NCBI RefSeq assembly: GCF_900111765.1
Contig: NZ_FOIB01000006.1
Span: forward strand, 124,001-188,000
Origin: Myxococcus fulvus
Lineage (GTDB): Bacteria; Myxococcota; Myxococcia; Myxococcales; Myxococcaceae
Length of the DNA: 64,000 nucleotides
Reading direction: 5' to 3'
A model generated the notes under the pieces. It did no database searches and had not been told where the DNA came from. It saw only the letters and a program-made list of their open reading frames with translations. Shown in pieces: positions 34,724 through 44,938 of the stretch. Numbering within the stretch: the first letter of the stretch is position 1; the number at the start of each line of letters is the position of its first letter. The translations under genes were made by a program, and so were the position numbers.

Positions 34724-36295
34724 ATGACGCCAACGGAACTGACGATATCCCGCCTGCCCGCGCATCTGCGGCGCTACGTGGTGAGCCAGGACTACGACGC
34801 GTATACGCCGAGGGACCACGCGGTGTGGCGGCACATCCTGGGCAAGCTGCGCGGACATCTCTCCGAGCGGGCGCATCCGGTGTACCTGGAGGGCCTGTCG
34901 GCGACGGGCATCAACCTGGAGGCGATTCCAAGCCTCGATGAGATGAACGAGCGGCTGTCGCGGCTGGGCTGGGCGTGCGTGGGCGTGCGCGGCTTCATCC
35001 CGCCGGCGGTGTTCACGGAGCTCCAGTCGATGGGCGTGCTGGCCATCGCGTCGGACATCCGCACGCACGAGCACATCGGCTACACGCCCGCGCCGGACAT
35101 CGTGCACGAGAGCGCGGGGCACGCGCCCATCATCGCCAACCGGCGTTACTCGGAGTACCTCAAGGCGTGCGGCCTGGTGGGGTTCAAGTCCATCGCGAGC
35201 CTGGAGGACCAGGCGGTGTTCGAGGCCATCCGGAACCTGTCGGTGGTGAAGGAGGATCCGGACGCGAGCGAGGACGAGGTGGCGCACGCGGAGGCGCGGC
35301 TGACGGCGGCGAGCGCGAGCCGGCGCTACGTGAGCGAGAGCACGCGCGCGAGCCGCCTGTACTGGTGGACGGCGGAGTACGGCCTGGTGGGTGACCTGGA
35401 GCGGCCGCGCATCTACGGCGCGGGCATCCTGTCGAGCATCGGCGAGGCGGAGCACTGCATGACGCCGGCGGTGCGCAAGCTGCCCCTCTCGGTGGCGTGC
35501 GCGGACGCGGAATACGACATCACGCGGATGCAGCCGCAGCTCTTCGTGGCGCGCGACTTCGAGCACCTGTTCGAGGTGCTCGCGGAGTTCGAGTCGACGC
35601 TGGCGTTCAAGCGCGGTGGGGACTTCGGGCTGGAGGTGGCGCGCGAGGCTCGCACGGTGAATCACCTGGTGCTGGCGGATGGGCGTGAGGTGACGGGGCG
35701 GGTGATGGAGTCGGTGCTCGCGCCGGGGCCGGTGGCGCCCGGGCTCACGTCCGCGCTGGTGCGGATGGAGGGGCCCATCATCGTCTCGCGGGGTGGCAAG
35801 GCGGACGGGGCGCGGCCGTGGAATGGGTCGGCGCTGGTGGCGTTCGGCGCGGGCGAGTTGCCGGAGCGCGGGCCGTTCAAGCTGTCGCTGTCGAGCGGGT
35901 TGGAGCTGGAGGGCTTCGCCGCCGGTGGGGGCGAGGTGCTGGCGCTGCGCGCGCGACTCGCGGGTCGGGTGCTGGAGGTGCCCGCGGTGACGAAGCTCTT
36001 CTTGAGCACGCACCTGCCCTCGGTGGCGGGTGGGCCCGCGGACCCGGCGACGTGGGACCGGTGGTTCGGTGAGCTGGAGGCGTTCGCGGAGGGCGACGGC
36101 GAGTCGAAGGCGCGCGAGCGCAAGTCGCTGGCGCTGCATCCATCACTCGCGGCGCTCTACCGCGAGGTGCGCGGGCTGCGTGAGTCGGGGCGCGCGAAGC
36201 CGGAGCGACTGGCGCAGATCGCCGCCGCCGCGACGGACTTCCAGGATGACTGGCTCCTGCGCGCCGAGGTCGAGGAGCTGAAGGCCCGCGCCTGA
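34724..36295 (+). CDS. phhA: Aromatic amino acid hydroxylase (phenylalanine 4-monooxygenase, long form)
   Basis: 523 residues from the ATG at 34724, with AGGAG 8 bases upstream. The non-haem iron ligands are H128 and H133 (PDIVHESAGHAP) and E218 (WWTAEYG). The catalytic domain ends near residue 305. The following 220 residues, absent from the roughly 260-300-residue Pseudomonas-type enzymes, comprise a beta-rich stretch and a C-terminal helical segment ending in DDWLLRAEVEELKARA. Long forms are known in other bacteria. The reaction is tetrahydropterin-dependent hydroxylation, probably phenylalanine to tyrosine. The 3' end of the gene is repeated in decayed form downstream. Confidence 0.9.
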   Translation: MTPTELTISRLPAHLRRYVVSQDYDAYTPRDHAVWRHILGKLRGHLSERAHPVYLEGLSATGINLEAIPSLDEMNERLSRLGWACVGVRGFIPPAVFTELQSMGVLAIASDIRTHEHIGYTPAPDIVHESAGHAPIIANRRYSEYLKACGLVGFKSIASLEDQAVFEAIRNLSVVKEDPDASEDEVAHAEARLTAASASRRYVSESTRASRLYWWTAEYGLVGDLERPRIYGAGILSSIGEAEHCMTPAVRKLPLSVACADAEYDITRMQPQLFVARDFEHLFEVLAEFESTLAFKRGGDFGLEVAREARTVNHLVLADGREVTGRVMESVLAPGPVAPGLTSALVRMEGPIIVSRGGKADGARPWNGSALVAFGAGELPERGPFKLSLSSGLELEGFAAGGGEVLALRARLAGRVLEVPAVTKLFLSTHLPSVAGGPADPATWDRWFGELEAFAEGDGESKARERKSLALHPSLAALYREVRGLRESGRAKPERLAQIAAAATDFQDDWLLRAEVEELKARA

Positions 36296-36506
36296 GCCGA
36301 GACGGGGCCGCAGGTGTGCAGGCGGTCTCGATGGAACCTCCAGGCTGGATGGCTCCTGTGCGCCGAAGTCGAGGCGCTCGGGGCTCTCGCCCGAGCCGTG
36401 ACGGGGCCGCGTGTGCTGGCGGTTTCGATGGAACCTCCGGGCTGAATGGCTTCTGCGCGCCGCAGTCGAGGCGCTCAAGGCACTGCCCGAGTCGTGACGG
36501 GGCCGC
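36241..36506 (+). repeat. Three degenerate tandem copies of the phhA 3' end
   Basis: The last 55 coding bases of phhA plus about 16 downstream bases (36241-36311) recur at 36340-36410 and 36437-36506. Shared blocks are the TGGCT(C/T)CTG core, CGCCG(A/C)AGTCGAGG and GACGGGGCCGC. The period is 97-99 bases. Copy 2 still reads in the gene's frame after the stop (a WLLCAEVEAL-like peptide, against WLLRAEVEEL); copy 3 is shifted. The spacer segment GATGGAACCTCC also recurs at 36330 and 36427. Confidence 0.65.
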
Positions 36507-37014
36507 CGGTGGACGCTGTCTCGGCGGACCTCCCGCACGACATGTAGGGTTCGCGCGACGTGGAGTCTCGTGGAAGGCGCGAGCCCCACGTCGCAGGTCC
36601 CCTGTTGGAGGACGGTCCCGTGGGTCAGCGCGGACAGACGGCTCGACTCGGGCAGGCGGCAAGTTTCTGGCCGCGCTCATCCCGTCGAGCGTTCGCTATC
36701 TCGCGCGGCGCGGGACGGATTGAACGAGTTGAACGGAGAGGTTCACTCGTCGGCGTTCGGTGGGCGCCGGGCATTTCGCCGAGTTCGTTCACTCAGCCCC
36801 GCACCGGAGCGGGCTCCGTGCGTTCCACGACAGTGGAAATCGCGCCCACATCGCGGCTTGTCCGGCGGCCACGGACGTCCACTTTCGATCAGCACGGCCT
36901 TGGGATTGAATGAGTTGATCATCCGCGCATCCGGGAGCACATGAAGTCGCCCGCACCGGAGAGCAGGGCCACGACAGGCGAGCGCGCTCTCGCGCATCAC
37001 CCGGGGCACTCCCC
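36507..37014. other. Intergenic region without a recognised gene
   Basis: About 500 bases between the phhA repeats and the mrpC terminator. Short ORFs on both strands lack protein-like composition. It holds an inverted repeat, GCGACGTGG (36555-36563) with CCACGTCGC (36586-36594), and two copies of a 17-base element, GATTGAAYGAGTTGAWC, at 36718-36734 and 36904-36920. An unannotated small RNA is possible but not supported by a clear promoter and terminator pair. Confidence 0.4.
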
Positions 37015-37066
37015 AAAAACGACGCGGGCCCGGCCACACGCGAAGCGCATGGTCAGGCCCGTCGTT
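37015..37066 (-). terminator. Rho-independent terminator of mrpC
   Basis: On the minus strand AACGACGGGCC pairs with GGCC-CG-CGTCGTT (a two-base bulge) across about 25 bases, and the hairpin is followed by TTTTT. It begins about 40 bases after the mrpC stop. Confidence 0.75.
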
Positions 37067-37105
37067 GAACGCTGCTTCGTCACACCCGCGAGCGCGGGCT
37101 GAGGC

Positions 37106-37852
37106 TCACTTCTCCTTCGAGGCGATCTTGCGCAGGGCCTTCTGGTCGCGCACGCAGAGGATGCGGCCGACGTTGCCGAGCACGCCCTCGCGCTTCATCT
37201 CGTTGATGAGCGTGGACACGAACGAGCGCGAGGCGCCCACCAGGTCCGCCAGGTCCTGCTGCGTGATTCCGCGCAGGTCCGTCTCACCGCCGTGGGGGCA
37301 GCGCTCACCGTGCGCCTCCACCAGCGTCAGCAGGGTGTCCGCCAGACGCGCCGGGACCTCCTTGAAGGTCAGGCCCAGCACGCGCTTGCGCAGGGCACGC
37401 ACGCGCTCGGCGTAGGCGCGCACCACGTCCACCGCCAGGGCCGGACGCGCCTCGAGCTGCGCGCGGAAGTCACGACCCTCGATGCTCCACACCTCGGCCT
37501 CACCCGCCGCGATGGCCATCTCCTCGATGGGCGTCCCCTCGGGGCGGAACAGCTCGCCGAACAGGTCGCCCGGGCGGAGGATGGACACCACCGAGCGGGT
37601 GCCATTCTTCCCGATGCGCATCAGGCGCACGCGGCCGGACTTGAGCAGATAGACGCGGTCCGTGTTGTCGCCGGGGCGGTAGATGGTGGAGTTGTGCGGG
37701 AAGGACTCGACCTTGAAGTACCCCTTGAAGTCGATCGCCTCCTGCCCCGGAACCAGCTTGTTCGCGGTGACCATCATCCCGGAGCTGGTCGCCTGGAGCG
37801 GCGCCACGACGTTGGAACCGATAGGGCCGAGGGGGCGATTGAAACCGTGCAT
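37106..37852 (-). CDS. mrpC: MrpC, CRP/FNR-family developmental transcription regulator
   Basis: 248 residues from the ATG at 37852 (GGAG 8 bases upstream), the length I recall for M. xanthus MrpC. The first 25 residues (MHGFNRPLGPIGSN...) end at a Met-Met pair where the shorter MrpC2 form is said to begin. A cyclic-nucleotide-binding-type domain spans about 45-155 (YLLKSGRVRLMRIG, GDLFGELF). A CRP helix-turn-helix lies near 200-235 (ITQQDLADLVGASRSFVSTLINEM). MrpC controls fruiting-body and sporulation genes such as fruA. The sigma-54 promoter and operator upstream, and mrpB-mrpA behind them, reproduce the known locus. Confidence 0.95.
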   Translation of the reverse strand: MHGFNRPLGPIGSNVVAPLQATSSGMMVTANKLVPGQEAIDFKGYFKVESFPHNSTIYRPGDNTDRVYLLKSGRVRLMRIGKNGTRSVVSILRPGDLFGELFRPEGTPIEEMAIAAGEAEVWSIEGRDFRAQLEARPALAVDVVRAYAERVRALRKRVLGLTFKEVPARLADTLLTLVEAHGERCPHGGETDLRGITQQDLADLVGASRSFVSTLINEMKREGVLGNVGRILCVRDQKALRKIASKEK

Positions 37853-37925
37853 GGCATTCACTCCGTGGAAGGCAGTCGGGGGTAGAAGCGGCCGCCTGCT
37901 TCGGCGGCAACGGGGCTTTCCAGTT

Positions 37926-37940
37926 CCAAGGAACGTGCCA
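37926..37940 (-). promoter_or_regulatory. Sigma-54 promoter of mrpC
   Basis: On the minus strand: TGGCAC, GTTCC, TTGG, a near-perfect -24/-12 element (consensus TGGCAC-N5-TTGC). It predicts transcription starting about 60 bases before the mrpC ATG. The neighbouring activator MrpB is a sigma-54 activator, which fits. Confidence 0.8.
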
Positions 37941-38022
37941 GCGGGGAATGAAGTGCTCCAGGGGGAACACATCCAAGAATGCCGGGTACTTAGCGCTAGA
38001 GGTCCGTAGCACCCAGCCTCCT

Positions 38023-38084
38023 GTGTCCAAAACCTGAAACAGAACGTTCAAACAGTCTGATCAAGTTGAACGAAACGTTAAAAC
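38023..38084 (-). promoter_or_regulatory. mrpC upstream control region: MrpC-like site and MrpB-type half-sites
   Basis: GTGTC-N8-GAAAC (38023-38040) differs by one base from the GTGTC-N8-GACAC consensus I recall for MrpC. Next to it are CGTTCAA (38045-38051) and TTGAACG (38066-38072) in inverted orientation, and two direct copies of AACGTT(C/A)AAAC at 38043 and 38074, 31 bases apart. This is about 100-160 bases upstream of the sigma-54 promoter, as expected for an enhancer bound by MrpB and overlapped by an autoregulatory MrpC site. Confidence 0.6.
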
Positions 38085-38116
38085 CTCCGGAGCCTCTGTC
38101 GCGGCCCGGACAGTGT

Positions 38117-39568
<1,452 letters not shown>

Positions 39569-39578
39569 GGCGTCCCTC

Positions 39579-40553
39579 TCAGGTGGCGAACGTCAGCGTG
39601 AACACCATGCCGGGCTCCGCGCTGCCCTCGGCGGCCACGTCCCCTCCTTGCCCCATCATCACCCGGCGCAGGGCCGCCAGCGACAGGCCCGCCCCCCGGG
39701 CCAGCCGCGAGCCGAAGGGCTCGAACAGGGTGCCGCTCTCCTCGGGCGGCAGGGCGGCGGCGGGGTCCTTGAGCACCATGAGCACGCGGCCCGGTCCGCC
39801 CCGCTTCAGGGCGACCTCCACCGGGCTGTCTTCGGGGCGGCCCATGGCCACGTTGAGCAGCACCTGCGCCAGCACGGGCCGCAGCCGATTGGGGTCCACG
39901 CGCACGCGCGGCAGCTCCGCCTCCTCGTCCACGCGCACCTCGATGCGCCGCTCGGCCAGCTCCAGCGCCACCATGCCCTGGGCCTCCTGGAGCACCGAGC
40001 GCAGCGCGTGCGCGTCCAGGTTGGGCGTGGTGTCGCGGCCGTACTCGGACAGGAGCCACAGCATGCGCTCCATGGTGCGGATCTCGCGGTTGGCGATGGT
40101 CAGCCGCCGCTTGTCCCGGTCCGACAGCGCGGTGTTCCGCGCGAGCGTCTGCACCGCCATCTTCACCGAGGACAGGGGGTTGCGGATCTCATGGCTGAGC
40201 GACGAGGACAGCCGTGAAATCTGCACCGGCGGCGCGCCCTCGAGCAGCACGTTGAGGTCCTGGACACACGCGCAGGACTCTCCGTCCTCCTGACCGAGCG
40301 TGAGCCTCAAGGGTGTGGCGTCCTCTCCGCCCAGGTGCGCGGAGACGAACTCCACGGCGCGGCGGTCCTCGCGCGCGACGCGGTCCAGCTCGCGGGCGCG
40401 CTCCTGGGAGACGCCGAGGGCCACGTGGAGCGGGCGGTCCACGAGTGACTCGGCGGGGTGGTGGAGTATGGCGGCGCAGTCTCCCTGCGCGCGGGTCACC
40501 CGCAGGCCTGGAGACCAGGCGAGCAATGCGGCTTGCAGGAGGTGGGCGTTCAT
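39579..40553 (-). CDS. mrpA: MrpA, soluble histidine kinase/phosphatase
   Basis: 324 residues from the ATG at 40553. Residues 10-100 look like a PAS-type sensory domain. The phosphorylation site is H121 (SLSHEIRNPLSSVKM), with the E/N pattern of kinases that also act as phosphatases. The ATP-binding domain (about 215-324) has a weakened N-box (VLLNVAMG) and G-boxes in SGTLFEPF and GAGLSLAAL. No membrane segment is seen. It shares an operon with mrpB. Its start is only 45 bases from that of a divergent gene, so the two promoters overlap. Confidence 0.88.
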   Translation of the reverse strand: MNAHLLQAALLAWSPGLRVTRAQGDCAAILHHPAESLVDRPLHVALGVSQERARELDRVAREDRRAVEFVSAHLGGEDATPLRLTLGQEDGESCACVQDLNVLLEGAPPVQISRLSSSLSHEIRNPLSSVKMAVQTLARNTALSDRDKRRLTIANREIRTMERMLWLLSEYGRDTTPNLDAHALRSVLQEAQGMVALELAERRIEVRVDEEAELPRVRVDPNRLRPVLAQVLLNVAMGRPEDSPVEVALKRGGPGRVLMVLKDPAAALPPEESGTLFEPFGSRLARGAGLSLAALRRVMMGQGGDVAAEGSAEPGMVFTLTFAT

Positions 40554-40598
40554 TGGTGGGTCCCGAACATAACGAGTAAGGTTCCGCGCTGTCCCCTT

Positions 40599-43469
40599 AT
40601 GTCCCTCATCGCGCGTTTCCCGAAGAACCTTGTGTCGGCCCTCCTCTTCCTGTCGGGAGGCACCGCGCTGGTCTACGAGTTGGTCTGGTCCAAGTATCTC
40701 GGGAACGTCCTGGGCAACAGTGGTCAGGCGCATGCCGTGGTGCTCGCCACCTTCATGGGCGGCCTGGCGCTGGGGGCATCTGTCTTCGGGCGGACAGCGG
40801 ACCGGGTGAAGAGCCCGCTGGCCCTCTATGGCGTGCTGGAGCTGGGCGTGGCGCTGTACGCGCTGGCCTTCCCCTATGTCCTCGACGCCCTGGGGGCCCT
40901 GTGGCTGGCGGTGGCGCCCAGCGTGCCGGACGGGTGGCGCGTGGGACCTCGGCTGCTGGTGGCCGCGCTGTCGCTGGTGGTGCCCACGCTGCTGATGGGC
41001 GGCACGCTGCCGGCGCTGGTTCGTCATTTCGCGGACAGTCTGTCGGGGGTGCAGCGGGAGCTGGCGCGGCTGTACGCGGTCAACAGCCTGGGCGCGGCGC
41101 TGGGCGTGTTCATCGCGGGCACGCGGCTGGTGCCGGTGCTGGGGCTGTCGGCCTCCGCGAAGCTGGCGGCGGGGCTGAACATCCTGTTGGCGGTGGCGGC
41201 GCTGCTGCTCGCGCGCAGGTACCCTCCGGCGCTCGCGCCCGGACAGGCGGCGCCGGTGGCGGAAGGGGCCCAGGACGTGGCCTATCCCCGCGTGGCGGTG
41301 CGCGCGGCGCTGGTGGGCGTGCTGCTGTCGGGCTTCACGTCCATGCTCTACCAGGTGACGTGGATCCGCCTCTTGTCCATCGTCCTGGGCGCTTCCACGT
41401 ACGCCTTCACGCTCATCCTGACGGCGTTCATCCTGGGCATCGGCCTGGGCAGCTTCTGGTTGATGACGCGCGCACAGAAGGTGGACTCGCTGCGCGTCTA
41501 CGGCTTCACGCAGGTCGCGCTGGTGGCCAGCCTCTGCGTGGCGCTGCCCCTGTATGTGCGGCTGCCGCACCTGTTCCGCTCGGCGCAGTGGATGATGACG
41601 CGCTCGGTGGACACCTGGCCGTTGTTCCAGTTGCTGACGTTCGGCTTCTGCTGCCTCGTGCTGCTGGTGCCCACGTTCTTCATGGGCGCGGCCTTCCCGG
41701 CGGCGGCGCGCGTGGCCACGGCGAAGGTGTCCGAGGTGGGGCGCGAGCTGGGCAGCGTGTACCTGTGGAACACGGTGGGCACCATCACCGGCTCGGCGCT
41801 GGGTGGCCTGGTGCTGATGCCGTGGTGGGGCATGGAGGGCAACTTCGTGGCGGGCGTGGTGGCGAACCTCGCCGCCGCGGCGCTGGCCTTCCACGCGCTG
41901 TCGGGTCGTCCCCAGAGCTCCGCGCGCGCGCTGTGGCCGGTGGGCGCGGCGGCGCTGTTGGCCGTGGTGGTGCTGGGCAGCATGAGCGGCTGGTCCGTGC
42001 GGCTGTCGGGCATCGCCTCCATCCGCTCGCACCAGAAGCCGCCGGACAGCTACGCGAAGCTGGTGGCGGACACGGAGAAGAACTTCCAGCCCGTGTTCTA
42101 CCGGGACGACACCTTCGCGACGGTGCTGGTGGCCGACTATCCCAAGGACCACCTGCGCTTCATGAAGCTCAACGGCAAGATTGACGCCTCCAACGGCAGC
42201 GACGTGGAGACGCAGGTGATGGCCGGCCACCTGGGCGCGCTGCTCCACGCGCGCGAGCCGAAGAACGTGCTCCTGGTGGGCGCGGGCGCGGCGATTACGG
42301 CCGGCAGTGTGCTGGCGCATCCGGTGGAGCGGCTGGACATGGTGGAGATCGCCCCGGCGGTCATCGACGCCGCGCGCCTGTTCAAGGATGACAACCGCAA
42401 CGCGGTGGATGACCCGCGCACGCGCGTGCACATCGACGACGCCAAGACGTTCATGGCGCTGGCGGACCGCAAGTACGATCTGGTCGTGAGCGTGCCCTCC
42501 AACCCGTGGGTGGCGGGTGTGTCCGGCCTCTTCACGCGGGACTTCTTCCAGACGGTGGACCGGCACCTCACCGACGACGGGGTGCTGGTGCAGTGGATCC
42601 ACACCTACGAGAGCAACGACGAGCTCATCCGGCTGGTGGTCCGCACCATGCGCGACACCTTCCCGCACGCCACCACGTGGCTGGGGCCGCAGGACCTGGT
42701 CATGGTCGCGAGCCGCAAGCCGCTGGCGCTCGACGCGGAGCGGCTGGCCCGGCGCATGGCGCTGCCCGAGGTCCGCAAGGACTTGGAGCGCGTGGGCCTG
42801 ACGGACGTGTTCTCGCTGCTCTCCAAGCAGGTGCACAGCGAGGAGGGGCAGCTCGCCTTCGCGGGGCCGGGTCCCATCAACACGGATGACCACAACCTGC
42901 TCGAGTACGCCTCGCCCATCGCTTTCTTCGTGGCGAACCTGGATGTGCGCGTGAAGGACGAGCGGCGCTCCCCGGATGGCAGCTCGCGGCTGTTCATCGA
43001 GGACTACCTGCGCCAGCACCCTCCCACCCCCGAGCAGGCCGAGCGGCTCTACCGGAACATGGAGCGCTACCACGCCGCGAATGACCCGCTGGTCCGAGGC
43101 GTGGCCTCGCTGTGGCGGCAGGTGGCGCCCGACAGCCGGGGGGCCGCCGTGGCCCTGGCCCGCGCCGCCCTGGCCCAGAAGGATTTGACGCTGGCCGCCT
43201 CCCTCCTGGAGCCCGAGGTGAGGAAGGGTGGGCGTGAGCCGGAGCTGATCGCCGCGTACCTCAAGCTCGTGGCCGAGCAGGCCTGGGCCACGCGGACTGT
43301 CTGGACGCCGGTGGACGCTCGGGATGCGCTCGCCCTGGGACGGCAGGCCGCCGCCGAGCACCCGCAGGACGAGGACCTGTCACGGGCGGTGCGGAACCTG
43401 TGCGATGCTCTCCCTGCCTCCGCGTGCACCCGGGATTCTCCGCCCGTTGCGGCCCCGGTTGGCCCCTGA
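40599..43469 (+). CDS. Polytopic membrane protein fused to a spermidine-synthase-like domain
   Basis: 956 residues from the ATG at 40599 (weak ribosome site). Two sets of about six to seven membrane segments (about 10-215 and 235-470) resemble the transporter-like part of SpeE-fusion proteins. Residues 500-790 form a spermidine-synthase-type Rossmann domain (VLLVGAGAAITAGSVL near 556, VEIAPAVIDAAR, VHIDDAKTFMAL, YDLVVSVPSNPW). The motif for binding the aminopropyl donor is not clearly conserved, so true spermidine synthesis is doubtful. The last 150 residues are helical, TPR-like. It is divergent from mrpA. The substrate is unknown. Confidence 0.82.
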   Translation: MSLIARFPKNLVSALLFLSGGTALVYELVWSKYLGNVLGNSGQAHAVVLATFMGGLALGASVFGRTADRVKSPLALYGVLELGVALYALAFPYVLDALGALWLAVAPSVPDGWRVGPRLLVAALSLVVPTLLMGGTLPALVRHFADSLSGVQRELARLYAVNSLGAALGVFIAGTRLVPVLGLSASAKLAAGLNILLAVAALLLARRYPPALAPGQAAPVAEGAQDVAYPRVAVRAALVGVLLSGFTSMLYQVTWIRLLSIVLGASTYAFTLILTAFILGIGLGSFWLMTRAQKVDSLRVYGFTQVALVASLCVALPLYVRLPHLFRSAQWMMTRSVDTWPLFQLLTFGFCCLVLLVPTFFMGAAFPAAARVATAKVSEVGRELGSVYLWNTVGTITGSALGGLVLMPWWGMEGNFVAGVVANLAAAALAFHALSGRPQSSARALWPVGAAALLAVVVLGSMSGWSVRLSGIASIRSHQKPPDSYAKLVADTEKNFQPVFYRDDTFATVLVADYPKDHLRFMKLNGKIDASNGSDVETQVMAGHLGALLHAREPKNVLLVGAGAAITAGSVLAHPVERLDMVEIAPAVIDAARLFKDDNRNAVDDPRTRVHIDDAKTFMALADRKYDLVVSVPSNPWVAGVSGLFTRDFFQTVDRHLTDDGVLVQWIHTYESNDELIRLVVRTMRDTFPHATTWLGPQDLVMVASRKPLALDAERLARRMALPEVRKDLERVGLTDVFSLLSKQVHSEEGQLAFAGPGPINTDDHNLLEYASPIAFFVANLDVRVKDERRSPDGSSRLFIEDYLRQHPPTPEQAERLYRNMERYHAANDPLVRGVASLWRQVAPDSRGAAVALARAALAQKDLTLAASLLEPEVRKGGREPELIAAYLKLVAEQAWATRTVWTPVDARDALALGRQAAAEHPQDEDLSRAVRNLCDALPASACTRDSPPVAAPVGP

Positions 43470-43631
43470 GCGGGCCTCCAATTCTCAAGAAGTGAGCTAT
43501 TCGCCCGGAATCACAGGAGATTGCCCCCATCCTCCCGATGACGGATGGAGGTGCAGGTGGGATCTCCTTTAGGGTGCGTTTCAACCCCGAGTAACAGGGT
43601 GTCTTTCCCGTCTGAACCCCAGGAGACTTCC

Positions 43632-43889
43632 ATGAAGGCGATCTCGAAGAAGAACCAGCTCCGCAAGGCTCGTGGTCAGGGCATGACCGAGTACATCATC
43701 ATCGTTGCCCTCATCGCGATCGCCGCCATCGGCGTTGTGACGCTGTTCGGTGACAACATCCGCAAGCTGTTCGGCGCCTCCGCGGCCGCCCTCGCCGGCA
43801 ACTCCGACGTGGACAACGACGGTCAGTCGTCCAACGTCGCGCTGAACAAGAAGACGATGAAGGACTTCGGCAAGAACAACGCCTACTGA
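43632..43889 (+). CDS. Flp-type pilin, apparently without its Tad locus
   Basis: 85 residues from the ATG at 43632, with AGGAG 6 bases upstream. A basic leader (KAISKKNQLRKARG) is followed by the Flp processing site G15/Q16 with glutamate at mature position 5 and adjacent Tyr (GQGMTEY), then a 20-residue hydrophobic helix. After prepilin peptidase cleavage it would form Tad-type pili or a secretion pseudopilus. None of the Tad machinery (tadA, cpaC, tadV) is in the window. The 160-base upstream region and a good terminator downstream mark it as a single-gene transcription unit. Confidence 0.85.
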   Translation: MKAISKKNQLRKARGQGMTEYIIIVALIAIAAIGVVTLFGDNIRKLFGASAAALAGNSDVDNDGQSSNVALNKKTMKDFGKNNAY

Positions 43890-43941
43890 GTCCCTCGGGT
43901 CTCGTGAGGAGTCGCCTCGCGGCGCTTCCTCCGAATCATGT

Positions 43942-43982
43942 GGCGGGTGTCCTCCTCACGGAGGGCCCCGCCATGTTTCTTT
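43942..43982 (+). terminator. Rho-independent terminator of the Flp pilin gene
   Basis: GGCGGG (43942-43947) pairs with CCCGCC (43967-43972), with an inner CCTC/GAGG stem, followed by TTTCTTT. Confidence 0.75.
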
Positions 43983-44035
43983 GTACGCATGGGCTCGGCG
44001 GTGGTGCGAGGGGCCCGGCGTGATTGACGTCCAGG

Positions 44036-44938
44036 ATGCCCTCCTTGAGCGAGCCCATCTCGGTTGAGTCCGCCACGCTGCGACGTCGGGTGGTGTTGTA
44101 CCGGACGCTGTCGCTGGTGCTGACGGTGTTCCTGGTGGCGGTGCTGTTCGCGGTGAAGCGCGCGATGACGGTGCCCGAGGACCCGGACGTCGAGGTCTTC
44201 GACGTGCCCGCCGTCTTCGAGTCGCTGGCCCAGAAGAACCCCGACGCGGCGGACATCTCGGACACGTTCTTCTTCGCCGACGGCGCGACGGTGCACCTGC
44301 ACGTCATGGGGCGGGGACAGGCGTGCCCGCTGCACATCCACCGTCGCACGCACGAGGCCACGGTCATCGTCGCGGGGCAGGCGGAGGTGCAGCAGATCTG
44401 GGGCGAGGATGGGGCGTTGACGGAGCGACGCGGGACGCATCCTCCCGGGGACTTGATTGCCTCCGAGCCCTTCACCGGGCACGCGTGGTTCAACCGCGCG
44501 GAGGACCAGATGCTGGGCAACCTGGTGTTCGCCGCGCCGCGCTTCGATGGAAATCTCTACATCGACGGGGAGGACGCGCGGATGCAGCGAGGGCCGGAGC
44601 CCTTCACCTTCACGCCGTTGCAGGCGCTCGCGAAGCTGGCCGAGGCGGGCGGGGAGGCAGTGGTGGTGAAGCTGCCCGCGTTGGAGGGGCGGATGTCCAG
44701 CGTGGTGCTCGCGCGGGGCGCGCATTCGCTGGAGGCGACGCGCGCGGAGCCGGTCATCGTCTACGTGGCGGAGGGCTCGGGAGTCCTCGCGGCGGACGAG
44801 GAGAAGCCGGTGAAGGTAGGCCAGCTGTGGGTGCTGCGTCGGGGCGCCACCGTGCGCGCGACGGAGGGCTCGCCGTTGATGTTCTATGTCTTCCGTCCGC
44901 CGATGGACGCTCCGGCGAGCGTGGCTCGCGGCGAGTGA
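44036..44938 (+). CDS. Membrane-anchored double-cupin protein
   Basis: 300 residues from the ATG at 44036 (TTG 44024 is an alternative; neither has a strong ribosome site). One transmembrane segment (about 28-46, TLSLVLTVFLVAVLFAV) precedes two cupin folds. The first (about 80-190) has likely metal ligands in HLHV, PLHIHRRTHE and GHAW. The second (about 220-290) is more degenerate (VVLARGAHSLEA, VYVAEGSGVL). The N-in orientation would place the cupins in the periplasm. The substrate is unknown. Confidence 0.72.
   Translation: MPSLSEPISVESATLRRRVVLYRTLSLVLTVFLVAVLFAVKRAMTVPEDPDVEVFDVPAVFESLAQKNPDAADISDTFFFADGATVHLHVMGRGQACPLHIHRRTHEATVIVAGQAEVQQIWGEDGALTERRGTHPPGDLIASEPFTGHAWFNRAEDQMLGNLVFAAPRFDGNLYIDGEDARMQRGPEPFTFTPLQALAKLAEAGGEAVVVKLPALEGRMSSVVLARGAHSLEATRAEPVIVYVAEGSGVLAADEEKPVKVGQLWVLRRGATVRATEGSPLMFYVFRPPMDAPASVARGE

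Noticed and set aside
36560..37039. Small ORFs (98-124 residues) between phhA and mrpC
   Set aside because: Arg/Pro-rich compositions on both strands, no ribosome sites, no motif; treated as non-coding.
40554..43361. A 1260-residue minus-strand ORF extending mrpA upstream
   Set aside because: It mirrors the spermidine-synthase-like gene; its translation is Arg/His-rich shadow sequence. MrpA starts at 40553.
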